A stretch of DNA of 64,000 nucleotides, taken from Streptomyces monomycini. Its GTDB lineage: Bacteria > Actinomycetota > Actinomycetes > Streptomycetales > Streptomycetaceae. The DNA lies in contig NZ_JAFIQY010000005.1 in assembly GCF_022271435.1 (NCBI RefSeq), positions 248,001 to 312,000 of the forward strand, in the 5' to 3' direction. How positions within the stretch are numbered: position 1 is the first letter of the stretch; every line of letters begins with the position of its first letter. The notes beneath the pieces were generated by a model. That model saw nothing but the letters and a program-made list of their open reading frames with translations, did no database searches and had not been told where the DNA came from. The translations under genes were made by a program, and so were the position numbers. Positions 32,825-40,989 of the stretch are shown here, in pieces.

Positions 32825-34033
32825 ATGAGCGGACGCCTCGCACAGACCGAGGGCCTGACGGACATCCAGCGGGAAATCCTGTCGACGGTGCGTGACTTCG
32901 TCGACAAAGAGATTCTGCCGGTCGCGACCGAGCTGGAGCACCGCGACGAGTACCCGACACAGATAGTCGAGGGGCTGAAGGAACTCGGCGTCTTCGGGCT
33001 GATGATTCCCGAGGAGTACGGAGGCCTCGGCGAGTCGCTGCTGACGTACGCGCTGACGGTGGAGGAGATCGCCCGCGGCTGGATGAGCGTGTCGGGCATC
33101 ATCAACACGCACTTCATCGTTGCGTACATGCTCAAGCAGCACGGCACGCGGGAGCAGAAGGAGTATTTCCTGCCGAGGATGGCGGCCGGCGAGATCCGTG
33201 GCGCCTTCTCGATGTCGGAGCCGGCGCTCGGCTCGGACGTCTCGGCCATCACCTCCAAGGGGGTGGCGGACGGCGGGGATTATGTACTGACCGGCCAGAA
33301 GATGTGGCTGACCAACGGCGGTTCGTCAACTCTCGTCGCGGTGCTGTGCCGTACGGACGAGGGCCATCCGGAGGGCACCGCGCCGCACAAGTCGATGACC
33401 ACCTTCCTCGTGGAGAAGGAGGCGGGCTTCGGCGAGGTCCGGCCGGGGCTGACCATCCCCGGCAAGATCGACAAGATGGGCTACAAGGGGGTCGACACCA
33501 CCGAGCTGATCATGGACGGGCTGCGCGTCCCCGCCGACCGGGTGCTCGGCGGCGAGACCGGACGTGGCTTCTATCACATGATGGACGGCGTCGAGGTCGG
33601 CCGGGTGAACGTGGCCGCGCGCGGCTGCGGCGTGGCGCAGCGCGCCTTCGAGCTGGGCGTTTCCTACGCGCAGCAGCGGCACACCTTCGGCAAGCCGATC
33701 GCCCAGCACCAGGCAATTCAGTTCAAACTTGCCGAAATGGCCACAAAGGTGGAAGCGGCCCATGCGATGATGGTCAATGCCGCACGCAAGAAGGACTCCG
33801 GGCAGCGCAACGACCTGGAAGCGGGCATGGCCAAGTACCTGGCCTCCGAGTACTGCAAGGAGGTGGTGGAGGACGCGTTCCGCATCCACGGCGGCTACGG
33901 CTTCTCCAAGGAGTACGAGATCGAGCGCCTCTACCGGGAGGCACCGATGCTCCTCATCGGTGAAGGTACCGCCGAGATCCAGAAAATGATCATCGGTCGA
34001 CGGCTACTGGAGGAGTACCGAATCCAGGGGTGA
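32825..34033 (+). CDS. Acyl-CoA dehydrogenase, probable methylsuccinyl-CoA dehydrogenase
   Basis: A 402-residue FAD enzyme with the family signatures GAFSMSEPALGSDVSAI (FAD/substrate), QRHTFGKPIAQHQAIQFKLAEMA and EDAFRIHGGYGFSKEYEIERLYREAPMLLIGEGTAEIQ. The pathway needs a dehydrogenase converting methylsuccinyl-CoA to mesaconyl-CoA; the operon position gives that role (inference), although this chain is of ordinary acyl-CoA dehydrogenase length, and the experimentally known Msd of Rhodobacter is, as I recall, longer. Start ATG 32825 with AAGGAG. Last gene of the pathway operon. Confidence 0.93.
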   Translation: MSGRLAQTEGLTDIQREILSTVRDFVDKEILPVATELEHRDEYPTQIVEGLKELGVFGLMIPEEYGGLGESLLTYALTVEEIARGWMSVSGIINTHFIVAYMLKQHGTREQKEYFLPRMAAGEIRGAFSMSEPALGSDVSAITSKGVADGGDYVLTGQKMWLTNGGSSTLVAVLCRTDEGHPEGTAPHKSMTTFLVEKEAGFGEVRPGLTIPGKIDKMGYKGVDTTELIMDGLRVPADRVLGGETGRGFYHMMDGVEVGRVNVAARGCGVAQRAFELGVSYAQQRHTFGKPIAQHQAIQFKLAEMATKVEAAHAMMVNAARKKDSGQRNDLEAGMAKYLASEYCKEVVEDAFRIHGGYGFSKEYEIERLYREAPMLLIGEGTAEIQKMIIGRRLLEEYRIQG

Positions 34034-34202
34034 ACGCCCGATTTGGGGTGTTTTATTCAGGACGAAGATCACACCCCGTCATCGCGCTTCGGCCACGGAT
34101 TGGCTCTGGCTCTTGGCCAGTTGCCGCTCGCAACCGATACCATCCCGGGAAAGCCGCCGTCCCCCATTGCATATGCGGCATCCTCCGCTACGAAGGTCAT
34201 CC

Positions 34203-34850
34203 ATGCCCCACAGCCAATCCTCTGCACAACGCGGTCGTGTCCGCCTCGCGCGCGGAGCGTCGCCGTGGCTTCTGCCGACCGTCGCGACGGCAGCGGTCAG
34301 CCTGGCCCGTTCCCGTCGCTCGGGACGCTGGGCCGCCGCCGCCGTCCCCGCCACCGCCCTGGCCGCGGGCATGCTGTGGTTCTTCCGCGACCCTGAGCGG
34401 GAGATCGCTCAGGGCCGGGTCATCTCCCCGGCCGACGGCGTGGTGCAGAGCATCATGCCGTGGAAGGACGGGCGCACCCGCGTCGCGATCTTCATGAGCC
34501 CGCTGAACGTCCACGTCAACCGCGCGCCGCTGGCCGGCACGGTGACGTCCGTGGAGCACATCCCCGGCGGGTACGTCCCGGCGTTCAACAAGGAGAGCGA
34601 GAACAACGAGCGGGTGGTCTGGCACTTCGACACCGAGCTCGGCGACATCGAGATGGTGCAGATCGCCGGCGCCGTGGCCCGCCGTATCGTCCCCTACGTG
34701 CCCCAGGGCTCGAAGGTGGAGCAGGGCGAGCGCATCGGCCTGATCCGCTTCGGGTCGCGCGTCGACGTCTACCTCCCGGCGGGTGTCGAGGCCGCGGTCG
34801 AGGTCGGCCAGGCCACCACCGCGGGGGTGACACGCCTTGACCGTGATTGA
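34203..34850 (+). CDS. psd: Phosphatidylserine decarboxylase proenzyme
   Basis: A 215-residue membrane-associated decarboxylase that makes phosphatidylethanolamine. A hydrophobic N-terminal region (about 23-60) precedes the FFRDPER motif; ISPADG and FMSPLNVHVNRAP are conserved. Cleavage for the pyruvoyl group would occur at Gly184-Ser185 in RFGSRVD, the short-form equivalent of LGST. Start ATG 34203 follows a weak GAAGG. It overlaps pssA by 14 bases, so the two PE-synthesis enzymes are coupled. This psd-pssA pair beside the ccr operon matches Streptomyces synteny as I recall it. Confidence 0.95.
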   Translation: MPHSQSSAQRGRVRLARGASPWLLPTVATAAVSLARSRRSGRWAAAAVPATALAAGMLWFFRDPEREIAQGRVISPADGVVQSIMPWKDGRTRVAIFMSPLNVHVNRAPLAGTVTSVEHIPGGYVPAFNKESENNERVVWHFDTELGDIEMVQIAGAVARRIVPYVPQGSKVEQGERIGLIRFGSRVDVYLPAGVEAAVEVGQATTAGVTRLDRD

Positions 34851-35691
34851 TCCCGACACACAGCCCGGCTGGGTCGCGGAGGTCGAGGAGGACGACGCGG
34901 CCGACGACATGCCGCTGTCGACGCGGTTGTCGATAGCGGACACGCTCACGCTCGGCAACGCGATCTGCGGCTTCATGGCCGTCTACTTCACCACCACCGG
35001 CGTGCTGATCCCGCACCTGACGGGCAACGAGGACGGCGGGATGGCCCGGCACAGCGCCGCCATGGCGGTGATCCTGATGCTGCTGGCCTCCATCTTCGAC
35101 CTGTTCGACGGACTCGTCGCGCGCAAGCTGCGGGCCTCGGCGATGGGGGCCGAGCTCGACAACCTCTCCGACCTGATCAGCTTCGGGCTGGCGCCGGCCT
35201 ACTTCGTCGTCACCTGGGGCATGGTCGCCCCGGACTCGCACCAGCGGGTCTCGGTGGTCGCCGCGGTGGTGGTGCTGCTGGCGGTGATCCTGCGGCTGGC
35301 CCGGTTCTCCTGCGTGACGCTGCGTGACGGCATCTTCCAGGGGATGCCGAGCCCGTTCGGCGCGCTGACCGTCGTGGCGATCGTCCTGCTGGAGCTGCCC
35401 TTCGTGCCGACGCTGCTGGCGATCGTCGGGGTGGCCTGGCTGATGGTGAGCCGGGTCGAGTACCCGAAGCCGCGGGGGCGGCTCGCGGTGGCGATGCTCA
35501 GCTGGATCGTGCTGAGCATGGGGATGCTGGCGGCCTGGGCGCTGGACGCCCCCGGCGGTCAGATGCTGCTCCAGACCGGCTGCTCCCTGCAGATCGTGCT
35601 GGGCGCGATGATCCCGGTCTTCGCGACGGCCCGCCGGGTCAACACCTTCCGCGACAACCGCCGTGAGGCGCGCAGCGCGCAGATTCAGTAG
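34837..35691 (+). CDS. pssA: CDP-diacylglycerol--serine O-phosphatidyltransferase
   Basis: A 284-residue integral membrane enzyme forming phosphatidylserine from CDP-diacylglycerol and serine. The CDP-alcohol phosphotransferase motif is DGLVAR (Asp91, Gly92, Ala95, Arg96), Gly104, Asp108 and Asp112; only seven residues separate Arg96 from Gly104, where eight are usual. Several hydrophobic helices follow. Start is TTG 34837 with GGGGGTG eight bases upstream; GTG 34843 is an alternative. It overlaps psd, and a strong terminator follows. Confidence 0.93.
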   Translation: MTVIDPDTQPGWVAEVEEDDAADDMPLSTRLSIADTLTLGNAICGFMAVYFTTTGVLIPHLTGNEDGGMARHSAAMAVILMLLASIFDLFDGLVARKLRASAMGAELDNLSDLISFGLAPAYFVVTWGMVAPDSHQRVSVVAAVVVLLAVILRLARFSCVTLRDGIFQGMPSPFGALTVVAIVLLELPFVPTLLAIVGVAWLMVSRVEYPKPRGRLAVAMLSWIVLSMGMLAAWALDAPGGQMLLQTGCSLQIVLGAMIPVFATARRVNTFRDNRREARSAQIQ

Positions 35692-35713
35692 CGGTGTCCG
35701 GTCCCCGGACCGG

Positions 35714-35754
35714 AAAGGCCCCCGCCGAGCGCAAGAGCTCGGCGGGGGCCTTTT
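35714..35754 (+). terminator. Strong intrinsic terminator after pssA
   Basis: A perfect 17-pair stem (35714-35730 with 35737-35753, beginning AAAGGCCCCCG) closes around a six-base loop and ends in TTTT. It lies 23 bases after the pssA stop and probably ends the psd-pssA transcript. Confidence 0.9.
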
Positions 35755-35841
35755 GTCGTATCCGGGTGCACGGGGGCGCAGGGGGCGCATCGTGAGGCCG
35801 CTGAGCCCCTCGGCGCGCTCCCTGGCCCGTACGTCAGCGCC

Positions 35842-37017
35842 TCACAGCAGGAAGTCCCGTCCCAGCGCTTCCGCTGCCCGCTCCAGGAGCGGGCCCGCCT
35901 CGGCCATGCAGCGGGCCGGGTCCGGCTCCAGGTCGGTCAGCGGGTAGGCGCGGCGGATGCCGGCCCGGCCCAGGGCCTCCGGCGGCAGGGCCAGGCGGCC
36001 GCAGACCGCCGCCACCTCCAGGCCCGCCGCGCGGGCCGCCGCCGCGACGCCGGCCGGGGCCTTGCCGTGCAGGGTCTGCGCGTCCAGTGAGCCCTCGCCG
36101 GTGACGACGAAGGTGGCACGGGCCAGCGCCGGACCGAAGCCCAGCACCTCCAGCATGACGTCGATGCCCGGCCGGAAGGCGGCCCCCAGGCCGACCAGGG
36201 CGCCGTAGCCGATGCCGCCCGCCGCACCCGCGCCGGGCGCGGCGGCGTGCTCGGCGGCACGGGGCCCCACCGCGGTCTCCAGGACCTTGGCGTAGTGGGC
36301 CAGGGCCGCGTCCAGTGCCGCGACGTCCTGCTCGTTCGCGCCCTTCTGCGGCCCGTAGACGGCGGGAGCGCCCTTGGGCCCGGTGAGCGGGTTGTCCACG
36401 TCGCTGGCGAGGACCACCTCCGTGCGGGCGAGCCGCGGGTCCAGGCCCGAGAGGTCGGCGGTGGCCAGGTCGCGCAGCGGCCCGCCGCCCGGTGCGAGCG
36501 GTGCCCCCGCGGCGTCCAGGAAGCGGGCCCCGAGGGCGGCGAGCATGCCGGCGCCGCCGTCGGTCGTGGCGCTGCCGCCGACGCCGAGGACGAGGGTGGT
36601 GGCGCCCGCGTCCAGCGCCGCGCGCAGCAGCTCGCCGGTGCCGTACGTGGTGGCCGTGAGCGGCGCGAAGCGGCCCTCCGGGAGGTGCTGGAGGCCGGAC
36701 GCCTCGGCCATCTCGACCACGGCCGTGCCGTCCTCGCGCAGCGCGAAGGTGGCCGTGACCGGCTCGCCGGTCGGGCCCGTGACGCGTGCCCGGTGCCGGG
36801 CGAAGCCCGCCGCCAGGGCGGCCGCGACCGTGCCGTCGCCGCCGTCCGCGACCGGGACGGACTCCACCGTCAGGCCGGGGACGGCCCGGCGCAGCCCGGC
36901 GGTGACGTGCCGGGCGACCTCGGTGGCCGTCAGGGAGCCCTTGAATTTGTCCGCGGCGACCAGGACCCGGGGTGCCCGGTCCCGGTCCGCCGCCGGTGTC
37001 CTTGCTGCGTCCGCCAC
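35842..37017 (-). CDS. Glycerate kinase (GK-I type)
   Basis: A 391-residue kinase of the GarK/GlxK fold: ADKFKGSLTATEVA start, VADGGDGTVAA, GVGGSATTDGGAGML (nucleotide/glycerate site) and TGEGSLDAQTLHGKAP. It phosphorylates glycerate, probably to 2-phosphoglycerate in this family, linking glyoxylate-derived glycerate to glycolysis; the adjacent ethylmalonyl-CoA pathway makes glyoxylate, so a metabolic link is possible but unproven. Start GTG 37017 follows AAGGGG; the 42-codon extension is not needed. Confidence 0.93.
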   Translation of the reverse strand: MADAARTPAADRDRAPRVLVAADKFKGSLTATEVARHVTAGLRRAVPGLTVESVPVADGGDGTVAAALAAGFARHRARVTGPTGEPVTATFALREDGTAVVEMAEASGLQHLPEGRFAPLTATTYGTGELLRAALDAGATTLVLGVGGSATTDGGAGMLAALGARFLDAAGAPLAPGGGPLRDLATADLSGLDPRLARTEVVLASDVDNPLTGPKGAPAVYGPQKGANEQDVAALDAALAHYAKVLETAVGPRAAEHAAAPGAGAAGGIGYGALVGLGAAFRPGIDVMLEVLGFGPALARATFVVTGEGSLDAQTLHGKAPAGVAAAARAAGLEVAAVCGRLALPPEALGRAGIRRAYPLTDLEPDPARCMAEAGPLLERAAEALGRDFLL

Positions 37018-37154
37018 TGTTTCCCCTTGCTTTCGAACTGGCAGTCGCGCCGCTGCGACCTTATCCGGCGCGGGCCGCGGCGAACAGGGACCGGTGACGC
37101 CGGACGGCGCGCCCATCCGGCGAAGCATCGTTTTTCCGGCCATAGTGGGACGCC

Positions 37155-38876
37155 ATGAGCGTGCAGACGTCCGAGGAACCGACGCCGAATTCCGAGCCGG
37201 GAAACACGGAACACGATCCGCCGCCCGATCTGATCCTGGTCGGCGCCGGGGTCGCCGCGGTGCTCGCGGTGGTGGCCTGGGCGGCGCTGGGCAAAAAGAA
37301 TTTCGAATCGGTCACCGACAGCGCGCTGAATTGGGTGCTGGGCAATTTCGGCTGGCTGTTCGTGGTGGCCGCCGACGTCTTTCTCGTCCTGTGCTTCCTC
37401 ATCGCCTTCAGCCGGTTCGGCCGTATCCGGCTCGGCAAGGACGACGCGGAGCCGGAATTCGGCAATCTCGCGTGGATCGCGATGATGTTCAGCGCCGGTA
37501 TGGGTATCGGCCTGATGTTCTACGGCGTGGGCGAACCGCTCCAGCACTACGTCACCCCGCCGCCCTCCAGCGGCGTCACCCCGCACACCGGCGCCGCGGC
37601 CCGTACCGCGCTGGAGTACTCGTTCTTCCACTGGACCCTGACCCCGTGGGCCATCTACGGCATCGTCGGCCTGGCCCTGGCCTACGCGGGCTTCCGCAAG
37701 GGCCGCAGCAACCGGCTCAGCTCCGCCTTCGTCCCGCTGATCGGCGAGCGGCGGGCCGGCGGGCGGCTGGGGCACCTGATCGACCTGCTGGCCGTCTTCG
37801 CGACCGTCTTCGGCACGGCCACCAGCCTGGGCCTCGGCGCCCTCCAGGTCAGCAAGGGCCTCCAGCTCACCACCGGCACGGCGGACAGCACCGCGGTCCA
37901 GCTGATCATCATCGTCGCGCTCTCCGCCGCCTTCGTGGCGTCCGCCTTCTCCGGTCTGCACAAGGGCGTCAAGTGGCTGTCCACCCTGAACATCGTGCTG
38001 GCCGCGCTGCTGATGCTGTTCGTCTTCGTGCTCGGCCCGACGGTGTACGTGCTGGACAGCATCCCGGCGAGCGTCGGCGGCTACCTCAACGACCTGCTGC
38101 CGATGGCCTCGCGCACCGGCGCGTTCACCGACGCGAGCTGGCTCGGCACCTGGACGATCTTCTACTGGGCGTGGTGGCTGTCCTGGGCCCCGTTCGTGGG
38201 CACGTTCATCGCCCGTATCTCGCACGGGCGCACCGTACGGGAGTTCCTGATCGGCGTCCTGCTGGTGCCCAGCGGCGCGACGATGATCTGGTTCTGCGTG
38301 CTGGGCGGCAGCGCGATCCGGCTGGACGCCAGCGGCCTGGCCGACCTCGCGGGCAACGCGAAGGACGCGGAGGCGTCGCTGTTCGGCATGCTGGACGCGC
38401 TGCCGGCCGGGACCGTCACCTCCTGGGTGGCGATGATCCTGGTCATGACGTACTTCATCACCAGCGCCGACTCCGCGTCCCTGGTGATGGGCTCGCTCAC
38501 CAGCCGGGGCGCGCTGCATCCGCGGACGTGGCTGGTGGTCACCTGGGGCATCCTGATGGCCGCGGTCGCCGCGGTGCTGCTGGTGGCCGGCGGGCTCGGC
38601 GCGCTCCAGACGGCGACGATCCTGGTCGCGCTGCCCTTCGTGTTCGTGATGCTGGCGCTGTGCTGGGCGCTGCTGAAGGAGCTGCGCGAGGACCCGGGCG
38701 CCGGTCCGGCGCGGCACCAGGCGATGCACGGGCTGCGCCACGCGGTCCGCACCATCGTCGGCGAGACGATCACCGAGCAGGGGTCGACCCGGCACCCACG
38801 GCTGCGGCGGGCGGCGGACGCCAAGCGGACGGGGGACGATGCCGGCCCGTCCGGGCAGGGACCGACGGGGACGTAG
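37155..38876 (+). CDS. BCCT-family betaine/carnitine/choline transporter
   Basis: A 573-residue transporter with about 12 membrane helices. The family signature includes GMGIGLMFYGVGEPL and the Trp-rich helix WTIFYWAWWLSWAPFVGTFIARIS, which lines the substrate aromatic box. Substrates are quaternary amines used as osmoprotectants. A C-terminal cytoplasmic tail of about 60 charged residues could sense osmotic state, as in BetP. Start ATG 37155; CATAGT at 37141-37146 ends eight bases before it, consistent with a leaderless message. Divergent from glycerate kinase. Confidence 0.93.
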   Translation: MSVQTSEEPTPNSEPGNTEHDPPPDLILVGAGVAAVLAVVAWAALGKKNFESVTDSALNWVLGNFGWLFVVAADVFLVLCFLIAFSRFGRIRLGKDDAEPEFGNLAWIAMMFSAGMGIGLMFYGVGEPLQHYVTPPPSSGVTPHTGAAARTALEYSFFHWTLTPWAIYGIVGLALAYAGFRKGRSNRLSSAFVPLIGERRAGGRLGHLIDLLAVFATVFGTATSLGLGALQVSKGLQLTTGTADSTAVQLIIIVALSAAFVASAFSGLHKGVKWLSTLNIVLAALLMLFVFVLGPTVYVLDSIPASVGGYLNDLLPMASRTGAFTDASWLGTWTIFYWAWWLSWAPFVGTFIARISHGRTVREFLIGVLLVPSGATMIWFCVLGGSAIRLDASGLADLAGNAKDAEASLFGMLDALPAGTVTSWVAMILVMTYFITSADSASLVMGSLTSRGALHPRTWLVVTWGILMAAVAAVLLVAGGLGALQTATILVALPFVFVMLALCWALLKELREDPGAGPARHQAMHGLRHAVRTIVGETITEQGSTRHPRLRRAADAKRTGDDAGPSGQGPTGT

Positions 38877-38984
38877 GAACGGGAGCCGGGAAGCGCCGGG
38901 GGACGGGCCGGGGTGGATCACCCGTTCGGGTGCATTCGGCCGGGGAAGGCGTCCGGACCCCGAGCCTGGGGATGCTCCGGACAA

Positions 38985-39115
38985 GGGTGAGGCGGGCTGG
39001 GCGGGGGCCGGATGAGGCGGGCCGGGTGAGGTGGACCGGGTGAGGTGGACCGGATGAGGGGACCGGATGAGGCGCAGGCGGGTGAGGGGGGCTGGATGAG
39101 GCGTGGCGGATGAGG
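38985..39115. repeat. Periodic GGRTGAGG repeat array before the tyrosinase gene
   Basis: GGGTGAGG or GGATGAGG occurs at 38985, 39010, 39024, 39038, 39052, 39065, 39080, 39094 and 39108, the last eight at 13-15 base spacing. The final copy supplies the Shine-Dalgarno GAGG for ATG 39123. Each copy contains an SD-like GAGG and many an ATG. Purine-rich on the plus strand. Function unknown. Confidence 0.8.
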
Positions 39116-39122
39116 GGGCCTG

Positions 39123-40397
39123 ATGCGACGGCGCGACGTGTTCGTGGCCGCGACGGCGGCCGGTGCCGCGGCGCTGCTGCCCGCGGCCGCCGACGCGCGC
39201 GGCCCGCGACCGTACACCGAGCGCTACCGCGGCCGGACGATCCGCGTCGAGGCCCCGCAGGGCCGCACCCGGGTGACGATCGACGGCCGTGAGCTGCGAC
39301 TGACGCGGATGGGCGAGGACGCCTACCTGTCCCCGCTGTGCCATTACGGGTTCGACCGGACCCCGCTCGACGCCGCGCGCCGCGCCGTACGGCGGCTGCG
39401 CGGCGCCCGGCTGCTGCCGTCCCCGCCGCCGCGGTCATGGCCGGAGCCCGTCGTGCCGGCCGGTCCCGCCACCCCGAGCCGCCCGCACGTCCGTAAGAAC
39501 CACCTGGCCCTGACCGCGCGGGAGCGACACCGCTTCGTGCGGGCCGTCCTGGAGGCCAAGCGCAGCGGCGTGTACGACGCGCTGGTCGCCGTCCACATCC
39601 GGGCGAACTCCCACGACTACATCCACCGCGACCACGGGTACCGCACCGCGCACCTGACCCCTTCACTGCTCCCCTGGCACCGGCAGTTCCTGCTGTACTT
39701 CGAGCAGGCGCTGCGCGCGATCGACCCCGGCGTCTCCCTGCCGTACTGGGACTGGACGAGCGACCGCGGCCGGGACTCGGCGCTGTGGGCCGACGACTTC
39801 ATGGGCGGTGACGGGCGGCCCGGCGACCGGCAGGTGATCTCGGGCCCCTTCGCCCGGCGCAACGGCTGGCGACTGCGGGTCAACGCCCGGCCCACCGGCG
39901 ACGACGTGGCGTGGGCCAACGGCTACTACACCCAGGACGACCGGGACTTCCTCACCCGCGCGCTGCGCCCGCCCGGCGTCCTGTCCACGGCCCGCCAGTT
40001 GGAGGCGGCCCTCGCGCTGCCCGTCTACGACTGCCCTCCGTGGAACCACCTGAGCGGCGAGAAGCCGCCGTACCCCAGCTTCCGCAACCACCTGGAGGGC
40101 TACGCGAAGTTCCCGTGGGAGCGGGACTGGGGCAAGCTGCACGGTTCCGCGCATGTCTTCGTCGGCGGCCACATGGACTTCGTCGCCTCGCCCAACGACC
40201 CGGTGTTCTTCCTCCACCACTGCTTCGTCGACAAGATCTGGGCCGACTGGCAGCGCCGGCATCCCGGCGTACCGCACTACCTCCCGCTGGAGCCCGCCCG
40301 GGACGTCCCCGGCCTGCACACCCCGCTGCCCCCCTGGCACACGATGACGCCCGCCGACCTCCTCGACCACACCCCGTACTACCGCTACGACGCCTGA
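39123..40397 (+). CDS. Tyrosinase with fused N-terminal MelC1-like copper-chaperone domain
   Basis: A 424-residue exported copper monooxygenase. MRRRDVFVAAT plus a hydrophobic stretch forms a Tat-like signal (1-26). Residues 30-100 resemble MelC1/caddie: YRGRTIRVE, VTIDGRELRLTRMGEDAYLS, then HY with Tyr75 aligned to the chaperone tyrosine that enters the active site, and RRLRGARLLP. A Pro-rich linker follows. The catalytic domain has CuA ligands His158, His177, His186 (LPWHRQFLLYFE) and CuB ligands His340, His344 and His365/366 (LHGSAH, SPNDPVFFLHH). Normally melC1 and melC2 are separate genes. It should oxidise phenols to quinones; start ATG behind GATGAGG. Confidence 0.92.
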   Translation: MRRRDVFVAATAAGAAALLPAAADARGPRPYTERYRGRTIRVEAPQGRTRVTIDGRELRLTRMGEDAYLSPLCHYGFDRTPLDAARRAVRRLRGARLLPSPPPRSWPEPVVPAGPATPSRPHVRKNHLALTARERHRFVRAVLEAKRSGVYDALVAVHIRANSHDYIHRDHGYRTAHLTPSLLPWHRQFLLYFEQALRAIDPGVSLPYWDWTSDRGRDSALWADDFMGGDGRPGDRQVISGPFARRNGWRLRVNARPTGDDVAWANGYYTQDDRDFLTRALRPPGVLSTARQLEAALALPVYDCPPWNHLSGEKPPYPSFRNHLEGYAKFPWERDWGKLHGSAHVFVGGHMDFVASPNDPVFFLHHCFVDKIWADWQRRHPGVPHYLPLEPARDVPGLHTPLPPWHTMTPADLLDHTPYYRYDA

Positions 40398-40404
40398 GGC
40401 GCCG

Positions 40405-40438
40405 CGGCGGCCCGGTGAAACGCTCCGCGGGGCCGCCG
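40405..40438 (+). terminator. Hairpin after the tyrosinase gene
   Basis: CGGCGGCCC (40405-40413) pairs perfectly with GGGCCGCCG (40430-40438) across a 16-base loop, eight bases after the tyrosinase stop. No T-run. Likely a factor-independent or stability hairpin. Confidence 0.45.
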
Positions 40439-40461
40439 TCCGGCCCGGCTACGCTCACCGC

Positions 40462-40956
40462 ATGACCACGGACTACGCCACCTATATCGCCGGTCTTCCG
40501 CGTGTGCTCGCGGGGGCCGGTGTCATCTTCCGCGACGCCGACGGCCGGGTGCTGTACGTCGAGCCGAACTACCGCGACACCTGGAACCTGCCCGGCGGCA
40601 CCGTCGAGTCGGACGCGGGCGAGTCACCCCGCCAGGCCGCGCGGCGGGAGACCGCCGAGGAGATCGGCCTGGACATCGAGCCGGGCCCGCTGCTGGCCGT
40701 CGACTGGGTGCGTGGCACCGGCCGGCCGCCGCTCGTGTCGTATCTCTACGACGGCGGAGTGCTGGACGCGGACCAGTTGGCGGCCGTCCGTCTCCAGGAG
40801 TCGGAGCTGCTGTCCTGGTCCCTGCTGGCCTGGGAGGAGGCCGAACCGCGGCTGTCGCCGTCGATGGCGCTGCGGATACGGGCCGCGCTGGACGCGCTGG
40901 CGCGGGGCCGCGGGCCGGTGGAGCTGGAGGACGGGGTGGCGCCCGCCGCCCCTTGA
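40462..40956 (+). CDS. Nudix hydrolase
   Basis: A 164-residue pyrophosphohydrolase. The Nudix box reads GGTVESDAGESPRQAARRET then AEEIGL; REUXEEXGU is intact, but two extra residues separate the first Gly from the following Glu compared with the usual G-x5-E. Start ATG 40462 lacks a ribosome site, and TACGCT (40450-40455) ends six bases before it, indicating a leaderless transcript. Substrate (nucleoside diphosphate derivative) unknown. Its stop overlaps the -35 of the next gene's promoter. Confidence 0.9.
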   Translation: MTTDYATYIAGLPRVLAGAGVIFRDADGRVLYVEPNYRDTWNLPGGTVESDAGESPRQAARRETAEEIGLDIEPGPLLAVDWVRGTGRPPLVSYLYDGGVLDADQLAAVRLQESELLSWSLLAWEEAEPRLSPSMALRIRAALDALARGRGPVELEDGVAPAAP

Positions 40957-40983
40957 CCTCAAGTCCGCTTGAAGTTGCATCGT
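40953..40983 (+). promoter_or_regulatory. SoxR-box-like MerR-type promoter
   Basis: TTGACC (40953-40958), a 19-base spacer and CATCGT (40978-40983) flank the dyad CCTCAAGTCCGCTTGAAG (40957-40974), whose arms match in 6 of 7 positions. The 19-base spacing and the CTCAAG/CTTGA core are those of SoxR-controlled promoters. Transcription would start at or next to ATG 40990. Regulation by SoxR or a MerR relative is inferred. Confidence 0.65.
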
Positions 40984-40989
40984 CGCCGT

